Below are positions 1 to 9,284 of a stretch of 64,000 nt of DNA, one piece after another (position 1 is the first letter of the stretch; the number at the start of each line of letters is the position of its first letter). Source of the stretch: Alloiococcus sp035301245. GTDB taxonomy: Bacteria; Bacillota; Bacilli; Lactobacillales; Carnobacteriaceae_A. The notes under the pieces were generated by a model that did not search any database, was not told the origin of the DNA, and saw only the letters and a program-made list of their open reading frames with translations. Location of the stretch: NCBI GenBank assembly GCA_035301245.1, contig DATGUS010000072.1, positions 78,099-142,098 of the forward strand, written 5' to 3'. The position numbers were made by a program, and so were the translations under genes.

Positions 1-30
1 AGTGACATTACTATTTACTTGTGTTTTCAT
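1..30 (-). CDS. nadD: NadD nicotinate-nucleotide adenylyltransferase, first 10 codons only
   Basis: Only the start lies in the window: an ATG at 28-30 followed by ten open codons (MKTQVNSNVT) running off the left edge. A GAGGT ribosome binding site overlaps the end of yhbY just upstream. The call rests on context: in Lactobacillales and Bacillales the yqeG-yqeH-yhbY block is followed by nadD, which makes nicotinate adenine dinucleotide in NAD synthesis. The ten residues themselves are not diagnostic, so the identity is an inference. Confidence 0.45.
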   Translation of the reverse strand, partial: MKTQVNSNVT

Positions 31-31
31 G

Positions 32-346
32 TTACTTAACCTCACGTACTTGATCTGAAATTAAACGATTATTTTCATTTGACGATGATTTATATAATAC
101 GAGTACACTTCCAATCGATTGAATGACTTTAATTGTTGAATTTCCTTCAATATAATCAGCTACTTCTTTATTAGACATCATCGTATTTTGTAACAATTGA
201 ATTTTAATTAATTCTCTTTTTTCAATCGCATCATGAATTTCATTTAAAACTGTTTCATTGATACCATTTTTTCCAATTTGAAAGATTGGATCAACAGTAT
301 GTCCTTTTTTCTTTAAAAATTTAACTTGTTTTTTATTTAATGACAT
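32..346 (-). CDS. yhbY: YhbY/CRM-domain RNA-binding ribosome assembly protein
   Basis: A 104-residue protein that is essentially one CRM (YhbY) domain. It begins MSLNKKQVKFLKKKGH and contains the family's surface loop region (FQIGKNGI, about residues 22-29) and the ELIKIQLL strand. Family members bind the precursor 50S subunit and help its maturation. The start has a GGAGG site just upstream at about 353-357. The gene sits 17 bases after yqeH and ends next to the presumed nadD start, so it belongs to one ribosome-assembly/NAD operon. A charged tail of about 12 residues follows the domain. Confidence 0.9.
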   Translation of the reverse strand: MSLNKKQVKFLKKKGHTVDPIFQIGKNGINETVLNEIHDAIEKRELIKIQLLQNTMMSNKEVADYIEGNSTIKVIQSIGSVLVLYKSSSNENNRLISDQVREVK

Positions 347-363
347 ATTCTAGCCTCCATGAT

Positions 364-1476
364 TTAAATTAGTGCTTTTCGAATAAAAATATCGATACCT
401 TTTGGTGCATATGCAGTGACTTCAATATCTGAACTATTCACCTTTACCCAACCTAACCCTGAGTAAACAATATCAGAAGGTTCTTTTATCTTAAATACAG
501 ATTTTTTCATTGCTGTAATCTCTTGGGTAGGTTTAAACGGTGGAGTCAATAATTTACCGACTTGTGTCTGATAGAGATGATCCGCTTTATCATGCTTCGT
601 TCGGTGAATATTTAATTCAGTAGAAGTATATGCTACAAAGGATACTTTTTCTTTTCCTTTTGAGTAATCAAATCGTGCTAACCCTCCAAAAAATAATGTT
701 TGTTTAGGATTCAACTGATAGTTTCTTGGTTTAATTTCTTTTTGTGGTGTCACAATTTTGAGTTCTTTTTCATTAAGTAAATGAACTAGTTGACCTTTTT
801 GAAAAATACCTGGTGTGTCAACTAAAACATTTCCATCATCGATTGGAATTTCAATTTTTCCTAAAGTGGTTCCTGGGAAGTAAGAAGTTGTGATTAAGTT
901 TTTCGTCTGTGTAGATAGGTTGATAATTTGGTTAATTAAGGTGGATTTACCAACATTTGTTGTCCCTACAATATACACATCACGACCACCACGATATTTT
1001 TCAATCTTTTTTAACAACTGTTCAACTGATTGGGCATCAATCGCACTGATTAACTCAATTTCCACTGGTCTTAAACCGAGTTCATGAACACGTTCGGTCA
1101 ACCATTGACGTAATTTGGGTCTTTTTAGTGATTTTGGTAAAACATCTTCCTTATTACCAACGATCATTACAGGGTTGTTCCCAGCGAAACGTTCGATCCC
1201 AGGAATAATACTTCCGTTAAAATCAAAGATATCAATGACATTAATAATTAAAGCATCTTTTTCACTGATTTCATTTAACATATCTAAAAAATCATCACTC
1301 GTTAATTCCACATCAGCGACTTCATTATAATGTCTTAACCTGAAACATCTTTTGCAGTATAGTTCATCACTATCTCTATTTTCAAGAGCAGATGATGGTA
1401 CATAACCGGATTGGCTAGGTTTATCTGTTTGGATGGCTGCACCACAGCCTATGCAGTAAAGATCTAATTTAGTCAT
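364..1476 (-). CDS. yqeH: YqeH circularly permuted GTPase for 30S ribosome biogenesis
   Basis: A 370-residue protein with an N-terminal treble-clef zinc finger (CIGC near residue 8 and CKRC near 41) followed by a circularly permuted GTPase domain. The guanine-specificity motif NKED (about residue 108) comes before the P-loop GTTNVGKST (about 171) and the switch motif DTPG (about 220). This order is the hallmark of the YqeH/YlqF-type GTPases. YqeH is needed for 30S subunit assembly. The start overlaps the end of yqeG by 8 bases, indicating translational coupling. There is no aroE between it and yhbY, unlike Bacillus. Confidence 0.95.
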   Translation of the reverse strand: MTKLDLYCIGCGAAIQTDKPSQSGYVPSSALENRDSDELYCKRCFRLRHYNEVADVELTSDDFLDMLNEISEKDALIINVIDIFDFNGSIIPGIERFAGNNPVMIVGNKEDVLPKSLKRPKLRQWLTERVHELGLRPVEIELISAIDAQSVEQLLKKIEKYRGGRDVYIVGTTNVGKSTLINQIINLSTQTKNLITTSYFPGTTLGKIEIPIDDGNVLVDTPGIFQKGQLVHLLNEKELKIVTPQKEIKPRNYQLNPKQTLFFGGLARFDYSKGKEKVSFVAYTSTELNIHRTKHDKADHLYQTQVGKLLTPPFKPTQEITAMKKSVFKIKEPSDIVYSGLGWVKVNSSDIEVTAYAPKGIDIFIRKALI

Positions 1477-1999
1477 CTAACGAATTACTCCATTTCATTT
1501 TAGGATCATGTTTGACAATATATTTTAATATCTTGTATTCGATCAAACGGTTAAATTTTGTATTCCAAGCATCTGAATCTAGGATAGGTTTTACTAAAAC
1601 ACTATCAATTTTAAAACGGTTGGCACCGATAATATCTGTAATCACTTGGTCGCCTACCATAATAATTTTATCCTTTTCACTGTTCACTGAATCAAATGCT
1701 TTTTTAAATCCTTTGCGTCTCGGTTTATAAGCAGATGGGACATGAGTGATGTCTAGGGCTTTCAATGCTTCAGTCACTCGTTTAGGCGTATTGTTTGATA
1801 AGACAACCACCTCAATACCGTTATCATCCAAATTTTTAATCCACTCAATAACTTCCTCTGTAGCATGTGGATGGTCCCAAGCAATTAATGTGTTATCTAA
1901 ATCTGTAAAAACAACTTCCTTGCCAAAACGCTTTAGATCTTCTACTTTAATATCATAAATGGATTCCACTATAAAAGTTGGTTTAAAAATATTTAACAT
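1469..1999 (-). CDS. yqeG: YqeG family HAD-type phosphatase
   Basis: A 176-residue HAD-superfamily (IIIA) protein. The nucleophile motif DLDNTLIAW (DxDxT, about residues 34-42), the conserved VVLSNN segment (about 66) and the later acid motif GDQVITD (about 117) are all visible. The YqeG family is a putative phosphatase whose substrate is not settled. It is translationally coupled on both sides: its start overlaps the upstream YkuJ-like gene by 7 bases and its end overlaps yqeH. Confidence 0.92.
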   Translation of the reverse strand: MLNIFKPTFIVESIYDIKVEDLKRFGKEVVFTDLDNTLIAWDHPHATEEVIEWIKNLDDNGIEVVVLSNNTPKRVTEALKALDITHVPSAYKPRRKGFKKAFDSVNSEKDKIIMVGDQVITDIIGANRFKIDSVLVKPILDSDAWNTKFNRLIEYKILKYIVKHDPKMKWSNSLDD

Positions 2000-2268
2000 A
2001 ATACTTCCTCTTCATGCGCTAAATAATCAGACTTTCTTGGTTGCAATAATTCTAATATTTCAATGGCCAAATAATCAATGTCGTCAAATTCATATTGATC
2101 ATTATTCTCTCGATTAATTAAGGTATATTTACCAGTATAGCCATTAAAAATGACGAGACCACGCTCATATCCATTAACCTCAAATCTTCTTTTTTGAATA
2201 ACGCTTGTTTTATCTTCACGCATTGCATCTAATCGTCTAATAATAGGTATTAATCTTGAAGAAACCAT
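1993..2268 (-). CDS. YkuJ-like (DUF1797) small conserved protein
   Basis: A 91-residue protein of unknown function. The pattern RLDAMRE...RRFEVNG...Y.FDDIDYLAIEILELLQ matches my recollection of the YkuJ/DUF1797 family (an N-terminal helix, a small beta-sheet, then the DNIDLVAIEI-type helix). The C-terminal 12 residues are extra. It is the first gene of the yqeG-yqeH-yhbY operon here. The AGAGGAG site is about 12 bases from the ATG, a rather long spacing. The function is unknown; the family call is moderately sure. Confidence 0.7.
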   Translation of the reverse strand: MVSSRLIPIIRRLDAMREDKTSVIQKRRFEVNGYERGLVIFNGYTGKYTLINRENNDQYEFDDIDYLAIEILELLQPRKSDYLAHEEEVLC

Positions 2269-2335
2269 GCGTATTAAAAACTCCTCTTAAAATAAGCTTA
2301 TTAGCATTAGTATAACAAAAATTACACTGTTATTG

Positions 2336-2344
2336 ATTATAGCA
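2336..2344 (-). promoter_or_regulatory. Extended -10 promoter for the YkuJ/yqeGH/yhbY operon
   Basis: On the minus strand TGCTATAAT is a perfect extended -10 element (TGn plus TATAAT) about 70 bases before the first start codon. The -35 at 17 bases is weak (TTTAAT), as is usual with an extended -10. A second candidate -10 (TATACT) lies about 30 bases closer to the gene. Confidence 0.55.
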
Positions 2345-2462
2345 TTATTTTAGAGAAGATTAAATTTATTGGAGCTAATTCATTTGATTAATTTGTATTT
2401 AATTACTCTCCTTATGTTGAAACGATTGTTTTCAGTTGTAGTATGATCTATTTTTATCAAAT

Positions 2463-2490
2463 AAAAAAAGCTGAGCTTTCGCCCAGACTT
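2463..2490 (-). terminator. Intrinsic terminator after ptsI
   Basis: On the minus strand CTGGGC-GAAA-GCTCAG forms a 6-bp stem (one G-U pair) with a stable GNRA-like loop, flanked by A/T runs, and is followed by seven T residues. It lies 9 bases past the ptsI stop. Confidence 0.85.
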
Positions 2491-2498
2491 TTTTAATA

Positions 2499-4220
2499 TT
2501 ATTTAGTATATTTTTTTACTAATTCTACGACTTCTTCTTGTGTTGAACATTCTGTTAATGCGATTTGTGCCATTTCTTCCATTTCTTTAGAATCTAATCG
2601 AGATAATAAAGAACGTGTTTTAAGGACACTTGTCGCACTCATTGAGAATTCATCAAGACCCATACCGACTAATAATGGTACAGCTGTTTGGTCTCCAGCC
2701 ATTTCACCACACATACCAGCCCATTTGCCTTCTTTATGCGCTGCTTTGATGACATTATCAATTAAGCGTAGGATTGAAGGGTTATATGGTTGATATAAAT
2801 ATGAAACGCGTTCGTTCATGCGGTCAGCAGCCATTGTATATTGAATCAAGTCATTGGTACCAACACTGAAGAAATCTACCTCTTTAGCGAATTGATCTGC
2901 AAGCATAGCTGCAGCAGGAATTTCAATCATAATACCAATTTGAAGTGAGTCTGCTACTTTAGTTCCTTCTGCTTCAAGTTTTTCTCTTTCTTCTTCAACA
3001 ATTGCTTTAGCATCTCTTAATTCAGTTAAGTTAGAAATCATTGGGAACATAATACGTAATTTACCATAAGTAGAAGCACGTAATAATGCTCTAATTTGTG
3101 TTCTAAAAATCTCATCTTTGTCTAAACTAATTCGAATAGCTCGATAGCCCAGGAACGGATTCATTTCATCTGGTAATTCTAAATATGGTAATTCTTTATC
3201 TCCACCAATATCCATCGTACGAACAACAACAGGCTTACCTTCTAAGCCTTCCAAAACTTCTTTGTAAGCTTCAAATTGTTCATCTTCAGTCGGTAATTCT
3301 TTTGAATCCATATATAAGAACTCTGTACGGTATAATCCGACACCTTCTGCACCATTACTAATCACACCTTCTAAATCACGAGGTGTACCGATGTTTGCAG
3401 CTAGTTCGACTTGTTTACCATCTTTAGTTACTGATAGTTCGTCTTTTAGTTTTTCCCATTCCGATTTCAGTGAATCATATTCAACAGCTTTTTTCTCATT
3501 TTCAGCGATTTCTTCATCTGAGGGATCAACGATCACTTCACCAAGAATACCGTCTACTGCTAAATATTGACCTTCTGAAACTTCACTTGTGATGGAACCT
3601 GTTCCAACAATTGCAGGAATCTCTAAAGATCTAGCCATAATTGCTGAGTGAGATGTTCTACCGCCGATATCTGTTACAAAGGCTTTAACATACTTTTTAT
3701 TTAACTGAGCTGTATCACTCGGTGTTAAATCTTCAGCAATAATAATAACTTCTTCATCGATTGTTGATGGATTTGGCAATGTCACACCTAGCAAGTGCGC
3801 GATAACACGCTTTCTAACATCCTTGATGTCAGCAGCACGTTCTTGCATATAAGGATTATCTTCCATTGCTTCAAACATAGAGATAAATGTGCCTGTTACT
3901 TTTTCAAAAGCAGCACTGGCATTCACTTTATCTTCTTCAATTTGAGAAGTGGTTTGACCAATTAAATCAGGGTCAGATAAAACCATGATATGCGCATCAA
4001 AAACTTGTGCTTCTTCTTCACCTAGAGATTCTACAGCATTTTTGCGAATAACCTCTAATTCAGCTTTTGATTTATCAATTGCTTCTTCAAATCGTTTAAT
4101 CTCATCATCTGCATTTTCTACTGTTTCTTTTGGTATTGTTAAATCAGGTTGAACTAAAGGATAAGCTTTCGCATATGCGTAACCGTCACTCGCAGCTATT
4201 CCTATTAATTTTTTCCCCAT
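2499..4220 (-). CDS. ptsI: PTS Enzyme I, phosphoenolpyruvate-protein phosphotransferase
   Basis: A 573-residue cytoplasmic Enzyme I, full length for the family. It takes the phosphate from phosphoenolpyruvate and passes it to HPr for PTS sugar uptake. The N-terminal HPr-binding domain is followed by the phosphohistidine motif GGRTSHSAIMAR with the active His at residue 191. The C-terminal PEP-binding TIM barrel has the GVGLYRTEFLYM, GYRAIRI and FSVGTNDLIQY signatures and the catalytic Cys in GMCGEMAGD (about residue 500). The start is 2 bases after the ptsH stop, so the two genes form a tight ptsHI operon that ends in the terminator at 2463-2490. Confidence 0.98.
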   Translation of the reverse strand: MGKKLIGIAASDGYAYAKAYPLVQPDLTIPKETVENADDEIKRFEEAIDKSKAELEVIRKNAVESLGEEEAQVFDAHIMVLSDPDLIGQTTSQIEEDKVNASAAFEKVTGTFISMFEAMEDNPYMQERAADIKDVRKRVIAHLLGVTLPNPSTIDEEVIIIAEDLTPSDTAQLNKKYVKAFVTDIGGRTSHSAIMARSLEIPAIVGTGSITSEVSEGQYLAVDGILGEVIVDPSDEEIAENEKKAVEYDSLKSEWEKLKDELSVTKDGKQVELAANIGTPRDLEGVISNGAEGVGLYRTEFLYMDSKELPTEDEQFEAYKEVLEGLEGKPVVVRTMDIGGDKELPYLELPDEMNPFLGYRAIRISLDKDEIFRTQIRALLRASTYGKLRIMFPMISNLTELRDAKAIVEEEREKLEAEGTKVADSLQIGIMIEIPAAAMLADQFAKEVDFFSVGTNDLIQYTMAADRMNERVSYLYQPYNPSILRLIDNVIKAAHKEGKWAGMCGEMAGDQTAVPLLVGMGLDEFSMSATSVLKTRSLLSRLDSKEMEEMAQIALTECSTQEEVVELVKKYTK

Positions 4221-4222
4221 AT

Positions 4223-4489
4223 TTAATCAGCCATACCTTCTTTTTTAATTGTTTCTTCAATTGCTTCGATTGCTTCTTTTTCGTCAGATCCTTCTGCTGT
4301 AATTGTTACGTCTGATCCTTGGCCAACACCTAAAGACATAACACCCATGATAGATTTAAGGTTAACTGATTTTCCTTTATACTCTAAATTAATTTCTGAG
4401 CTAAATTTACTTGCTGTCTGAACTAATAAAGTTGCTGGACGAGCGTGAATACCTGTTTCTGCTGTAATATTAAAATCTCTTTTTTCCAT
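4223..4489 (-). CDS. ptsH: PTS phosphocarrier protein HPr
   Basis: An 88-residue HPr. His15 in TGIHARPA is the phosphorylation site used by Enzyme I, and Ser46 in KSIMGV is the regulatory site phosphorylated by HPr kinase in Firmicutes, which links it to CcpA control. A strong AAAGGAG site precedes the ATG. It is the first gene of ptsHI and is divergent from clpE across a 307-base spacer. No clear promoter or cre site for ptsH stood out in that spacer; TTGTCG..17..TAACCT near 4570-4600 is a weak candidate. Confidence 0.98.
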   Translation of the reverse strand: MEKRDFNITAETGIHARPATLLVQTASKFSSEINLEYKGKSVNLKSIMGVMSLGVGQGSDVTITAEGSDEKEAIEAIEETIKKEGMAD

Positions 4490-4677
4490 AATAATTTTCT
4501 CCTTTTAGAAAAATATTTTTTAAAAACCATCTACCTATCCTATTTTATAGACGACTTTCTCAATAACTAGGTTACCATTTTTTTACTCATACGACAACTT
4601 AAATTGATTTTTACACCATAACTTTTAAGAATTTAAAATGTGGCTTTAATTTAATTAAATTTTTTATATCAAAAGAC

Positions 4678-4735
4678 TTGAAAGTCAAAGATAGTCAGAG
4701 TATAATGTAAATATGAAAAGTCAAAGATGGTCAAT
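4678..4735 (+). promoter_or_regulatory. clpE promoter with two CtsR operators
   Basis: TTGAAA (4678-4683) and TATAAT (4701-4706) are separated by exactly 17 bases. The spacer is filled by the tandem heptad AGTCAAAGATAGTCAGA (4683-4699). A second copy, AGTCAAAGATGGTCAAT (4719-4735), lies just past the start of transcription. Both match the CtsR consensus of directly repeated GGTCAAA heptads spaced by three bases. This indicates heat and stress repression of clpE by CtsR; ctsR itself is not in the window. Confidence 0.9.
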
Positions 4736-4796
4736 CTTTTCAAAACTACTATTTAATCATTAAATATTTACTCGATAATTAGAAAGGAAGTTTTAT

Positions 4797-7037
4797 ATGT
4801 TATGTCAAAGATGTAACCAAAGAAATGCAAGTATTCATTTAACTACTGCAATCAATGGTCAAAAACGCGCAATCAATTTATGTAAAGAATGTTACCGCGA
4901 AATCAAAGCACAAGAAGAACGTGGTCGCATAAACAGACTTCAGGACAATCCGTTTGGTAACTTCAATAATATTGATGATATCTTCGGAGCAATGATGGAC
5001 AATTTAAATACTGGCCAACAACCAAGACGTGAAGCTGCTTTTGGCGGTGGCGGTCAACAACCTCCTCATCAAGGTGGAAACGGCGGAATCTTAGACGAGT
5101 ATGGTATCAACCTAACGCAAATGGCCCGCGAAGGTAAAATCGATCCAATTATTGGTCGCGACACGGAAACTGAACGGGTTATTGAAATCTTAAACCGACG
5201 AACAAAAAATAACCCCGTATTAATTGGTGAAGCTGGTGTTGGTAAAACAGCTGTTGTAGAAGGTTTAGCAAATAAAATTGTTGCTTCAGATGTTCCTCAA
5301 AAACTACAAAATAAAGAAGTGATCCGTTTAGATGTTGCTTCACTTGTTCAAGGGACAGGTATTCGCGGACAATTCGAAGAACGTATGCAACAATTAATCA
5401 ATGAACTAAAAGAAAATGATGATATCATCCTATTTATCGATGAAGTTCATGAGATTGTTGGTGCAGGTTCTGCAGACGGCAGTAGCATGGACGCAGGAAA
5501 TATCTTAAAACCTGCACTTGCTCGTGGTGAACTACAAATGGTTGGGGCGACAACCCTTAATGAGTACCGTAAGATCGAAAAAGATTCGGCATTAGAACGT
5601 CGTATGCAACCCGTTAAAGTAAATGAACCGACTCCGGAACAAACATTAACAATTCTTAAAGGAATTCAACCAAAATATGAAGAATTCCACCACGTTAAAT
5701 ATGATCCTAAAGCTTTACAAGCGGCAACTGAACTATCTAACCGTTATATTATGGATCGTTTCTTACCGGACAAGGCAATTGACTTAATGGACGAAGCAGG
5801 TTCTAAGAAAAACTTAACAATTCAAGTGTCAAATCCTGATGAATTAAAAGAAAAAATTAATTCAGCTGAAAAAATGAAACAAGAAGCACTTGACCGTGAA
5901 GACTACGAAAAAGCTGCGCTATACCGCGATCAAATTTCTAAATTCGAAGGTATGCTTGAACAGCAAAATCCTGAGTCAGAAACTCCAACTGTTACTGAAC
6001 GAGATATCATTAATATCATCGAGATTAAAACTGGTATTCCCGTAGGTGACCTTAAAGAAAATGAACAAACACAACTTCGTGATCTTGAAGATAATTTAGA
6101 AAAACATGTTATTGGTCAAAATGAAGCTGTAGAAAAAGTCTCTAAAGCCATTAGACGCAATCGAATTGGTTTACGTAAGAAAAATCGTCCAATTGGTTCA
6201 TTCTTATTCCTAGGCCCTACAGGTGTCGGTAAAACTGAGTTAGCCAAAAGCTTAGCACACGAATTATTCGGTAGCAAAGACGCCATGGTTCGTATCGACA
6301 TGAGTGAGTACATGGAAAAACACAGTACAAGTCGCCTAATCGGTTCACCTCCGGGATATGTTGGTTATGATGAAGCCGGTCAATTAACTGAACAAGTTCG
6401 TCGTAATCCTTACAGCTTAATCCTAGTTGATGAGGTCGAGAAAGCTCACCCAGATGTTTTAAATATGTTCTTACAAATATTAGATGATGGTCACTTGACA
6501 GACGCTCAAGGTCGTCGAGTGAACTTTAAAGAAACTATTATCATTATGACAAGTAATGCAGGCAGTACGGATGCTGTTGAAGCAAGCGTGGGATTCGGAC
6601 AAAATAATGATACAAAAGGTGATTTAATCAATCGCTTAACCAATTATTTCAGACCGGAATTCCTAAACCGTCTAGATGGTATTGTTGAATTCCAACCATT
6701 ATCTAAAGATAATTTAATTGATATCGTAGGTATTATGATTGAAGAAATTCAACATGCGCTCAAAGATAGAGATCTAACTATTCAAATTACTGATGCTGCC
6801 AAAGAAGAACTGGTGGAATTGGGTTATGATCCGAAAATGGGTGCTCGCCCACTCCGTCGTGTTGTAGAAGAGCATGTTGAAGACCAAATTGCTCAGTTCT
6901 ATCTAGATAATCCTGGTGTGTCAGACTTTGTGATTACTACCGATGAAAACAATCAAATTATCGTTGAAGAAAATTCAAAACAGACATCTTCAGAAGATAA
7001 ATCGTCAGAAATTGACGAAAACAATGATGGAAATTAA
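4797..7037 (+). CDS. clpE: ClpE, zinc-finger AAA+ unfoldase of the Clp protease
   Basis: A 746-residue HSP100 ATPase. The N-terminal zinc finger (Cys3, Cys6, Cys29, Cys32) and a Gly/Gln-rich linker (about 80-97) distinguish ClpE from ClpC. The first AAA+ module has GEAGVGKT at 144-151. A UVR motif (LDREDYEKAALYRDQI, about 360) follows, then a second module with GPTGVGKT (about 477) and the sensor/C-terminal domain GYDPKMGARPLRR. It partners with ClpP to degrade misfolded proteins. The ribosome site is AAAGGAAG, 6 bases before ATG. The last 40 residues are acidic and low-complexity. It is monocistronic and ends in the terminator at 7059-7100. Confidence 0.97.
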   Translation: MLCQRCNQRNASIHLTTAINGQKRAINLCKECYREIKAQEERGRINRLQDNPFGNFNNIDDIFGAMMDNLNTGQQPRREAAFGGGGQQPPHQGGNGGILDEYGINLTQMAREGKIDPIIGRDTETERVIEILNRRTKNNPVLIGEAGVGKTAVVEGLANKIVASDVPQKLQNKEVIRLDVASLVQGTGIRGQFEERMQQLINELKENDDIILFIDEVHEIVGAGSADGSSMDAGNILKPALARGELQMVGATTLNEYRKIEKDSALERRMQPVKVNEPTPEQTLTILKGIQPKYEEFHHVKYDPKALQAATELSNRYIMDRFLPDKAIDLMDEAGSKKNLTIQVSNPDELKEKINSAEKMKQEALDREDYEKAALYRDQISKFEGMLEQQNPESETPTVTERDIINIIEIKTGIPVGDLKENEQTQLRDLEDNLEKHVIGQNEAVEKVSKAIRRNRIGLRKKNRPIGSFLFLGPTGVGKTELAKSLAHELFGSKDAMVRIDMSEYMEKHSTSRLIGSPPGYVGYDEAGQLTEQVRRNPYSLILVDEVEKAHPDVLNMFLQILDDGHLTDAQGRRVNFKETIIIMTSNAGSTDAVEASVGFGQNNDTKGDLINRLTNYFRPEFLNRLDGIVEFQPLSKDNLIDIVGIMIEEIQHALKDRDLTIQITDAAKEELVELGYDPKMGARPLRRVVEEHVEDQIAQFYLDNPGVSDFVITTDENNQIIVEENSKQTSSEDKSSEIDENNDGN

Positions 7038-7058
7038 TTCATTCATTGAATAAAATGA

Positions 7059-7100
7059 AAAGTGCTAACCTAGGTATCTTAATACTTCGGTTGGCACTTT
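7059..7100 (+). terminator. Terminator between convergent clpE and prfC
   Basis: AAAGTGCTAACC pairs with GGTTGGCACTTT (12 bp, one G-U). It is T-rich on the plus side and A-rich before it, so it may serve both clpE and prfC. Confidence 0.8.
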
Positions 7101-7117
7101 ATTGTTTTAATTATAAA

Positions 7118-8701
7118 TTATAGTAAAGACTTTAATTCGATGTCAGGATATTTATCGCTGAACCAACGCATTGCAAACTCATTTTCGAATAAGAACAATG
7201 GTTGATCGAAACGATCCTTCACTAACATATTACGGCTGGTACTCATTTTTTCATCTAATTGGTCTGGATCAATCCATCGAGCAATACGGCTGCCAATTGG
7301 TTTCATTGTAATTTCAGAGTTGTATTCGTGCTTCATACGGTGCTCTAAGACCTCAAATTGAAGTTGACCAACTGCTCCGACAATATAATCATTTGTATGA
7401 TAAGTCTTATACAGTTGAATCGCTCCTTCTTGAAGCAATTGCTCAATCCCTTTGTGGAAAGATTTTTGTTTCATCACGTTTTTAGGATCCACTCTCATAA
7501 ATAATTCCGGTGTAAACTGAGGCAGATCTGGAAATTCAATTTCTTCTTTTCCAGAATAGATAGTATCGCCAATTTGGAAAGTACCTGTATCATACAATCC
7601 AATAATATCACCTGCTACAGCTGATGTTACCGTCTCACGGTCTTCTGCTAAAAATGTTGTAGAGTTCGTTAACTTCATATCTTTATCTTCTCTAGTTAAC
7701 GTCACATTCATACCCTTTTCAAATTCTCCAGAACAAATTCTTAAAAAAGCAATTCGGTCACGGTGTTTCGGATCCATATTAGCTTGAATTTTAAAGACAA
7801 ATCCTGAGAAGTTTGAATCTGTTGGCTTAACAACGTGTTCGTGCTTATCTTTTTGAGTACTTGGACTTGGTGCATATTTAATAAAAGCATCTAAAAACGT
7901 TTGGACACCGAAATTTGTTAACGCTGAACCAAAGAATACAGGAGTCAATTCCCCTTTAGCAATCAGCTCTTCAGAGAACTGATTGCCAGCTTCTTTAAGT
8001 AATAAAGCTTCTTCTAAAGTCTGATCATACTGAGCATCTTTTTTAATCGGATGATTTCCTACAATTTCGCCATCTTCATCTAACTCTAAAAATCCAGAAT
8101 TATCTTCATAATTTTCGGGATCATGGACTTCAATACGATGATTATAAATATCATAAAGTCCCAGTAAGTTCCTTCCAGATCCCATTGGCCAGTTCATCGC
8201 GTAGGCATCAATTTCTAAAACTTCTTCTAACTCTTCAACTAAATCAAGAGGTTCTCTACCATCTCGATCAAGCTTATTCATAAATGTAAAAATAGGGATA
8301 CCACGCATACGACAAACTTTAAATAGCTTTTTCGTCTGTGCTTCAATCCCCTTTGTACTATCAACAACCATGACTGCAGCATCTACAGCCATTAAAGTAC
8401 GGTACGTATCTTCTGAGAAATCTTCGTGTCCTGGTGTGTCTAAAATATTGATACGTTTTCCTTTGTAATCAAACTGCATCACTGAACTAGTTACCGAAAT
8501 CCCACGCTGTTTTTCAATTTCCATCCAGTCTGAAGTTGCAAATTTACCAGTTTTTTTCGCTTTTACGGTTCCCGCTTGTCTGATAGCACCTCCAAATAAT
8601 AACATTTGTTCAGTAATTGTTGTTTTCCCCGCATCCGGGTGCGAAATAATCGCGAATGTTTTTCTTTTATTAACGGCTTCTTTTGTGTTAAATTTTGTCA
8701 T
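7118..8701 (-). CDS. prfC: Peptide chain release factor 3
   Basis: A 527-residue translational GTPase that recycles release factors RF1/RF2 after termination. It has the P-loop HPDAGKTT (about residue 20), the switch sequence RGISVTSSVM, DTPGHEDF (about 87), NKLD (about 143), and RF3-specific C-terminal segments (GAVGQLQFEVLEHRMKHEY). Full length. The start has a GGAG site on the minus strand. Its 3' end faces clpE. Confidence 0.97.
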   Translation of the reverse strand: MTKFNTKEAVNKRKTFAIISHPDAGKTTITEQMLLFGGAIRQAGTVKAKKTGKFATSDWMEIEKQRGISVTSSVMQFDYKGKRINILDTPGHEDFSEDTYRTLMAVDAAVMVVDSTKGIEAQTKKLFKVCRMRGIPIFTFMNKLDRDGREPLDLVEELEEVLEIDAYAMNWPMGSGRNLLGLYDIYNHRIEVHDPENYEDNSGFLELDEDGEIVGNHPIKKDAQYDQTLEEALLLKEAGNQFSEELIAKGELTPVFFGSALTNFGVQTFLDAFIKYAPSPSTQKDKHEHVVKPTDSNFSGFVFKIQANMDPKHRDRIAFLRICSGEFEKGMNVTLTREDKDMKLTNSTTFLAEDRETVTSAVAGDIIGLYDTGTFQIGDTIYSGKEEIEFPDLPQFTPELFMRVDPKNVMKQKSFHKGIEQLLQEGAIQLYKTYHTNDYIVGAVGQLQFEVLEHRMKHEYNSEITMKPIGSRIARWIDPDQLDEKMSTSRNMLVKDRFDQPLFLFENEFAMRWFSDKYPDIELKSLL

Positions 8702-8852
8702 ACGTTCTCCTTCATTCCATTTTCTAGCATTCTTATCTTACCAATTTAGGTTTAAGGTCACAAGATATTATTTTGAGTATCTCACTTGGTGGGCTAATTG
8801 ATTGACATCTATTACATTGTTTTTCATAATATTTTATAAAGGAGCGATACCT

Positions 8853-9284
8853 ATGAATATTGAACAAACTACAAATTTAAAAGATACTATTTATACTGAC
8901 AGTCTCTTTATTCGAGAAGAAGTCTTTATAAAAGAACAAAATATTCCTAAAGAAATTGAAATTGATAATAAAGAAAATCAAGCCACGCACTATACTGGTT
9001 ACAATAAAGATCAGCCATTGACTACCTTAAGAGTAATTAAAATTAATGATCAAACAGCTAAGTTGCAACGTATTGCGACATTAAAAGAATATCGCCATAA
9101 TGGTTATGCAAAAGCTTTAATTAAATATGTGCTTGCTGATTTAAAAGATCAAGGGTTTAGAGAAGTCTTGATCGGTGCACAATCTTATAAAATTCCATAC
9201 TACGAGAAAATTGGCTTTAAAGTTATAAGTGAGGAGTTTATGGAAGCAAACATTCCACACAAAAAAATGTCTATCACTCTTTAA
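8853..9284 (+). CDS. GNAT family N-acetyltransferase (ElaA-like)
   Basis: A 143-residue GNAT acetyltransferase starting at the ATG at 8853, which has AAGGAG 9 bases upstream; a longer frame opens at 8802 but has no ribosome site. FIREEVFIKEQNIPKEIEID resembles the N-terminus of ElaA-like acetyltransferases. The acetyl-CoA loop is LQRIATLKEYRHNGYAKALI. The substrate cannot be told. The stop overlaps the convergent rluA-type gene by 11 bases. Confidence 0.82.
   Translation: MNIEQTTNLKDTIYTDSLFIREEVFIKEQNIPKEIEIDNKENQATHYTGYNKDQPLTTLRVIKINDQTAKLQRIATLKEYRHNGYAKALIKYVLADLKDQGFREVLIGAQSYKIPYYEKIGFKVISEEFMEANIPHKKMSITL

Noticed and set aside
2415..2434. cre-like sequence TGAAACGATTGTTTTCA upstream of the YkuJ-like gene
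   Set aside because: It matches only half of the cre consensus and is far from any clear promoter of a sugar gene; no catabolite link is evident.
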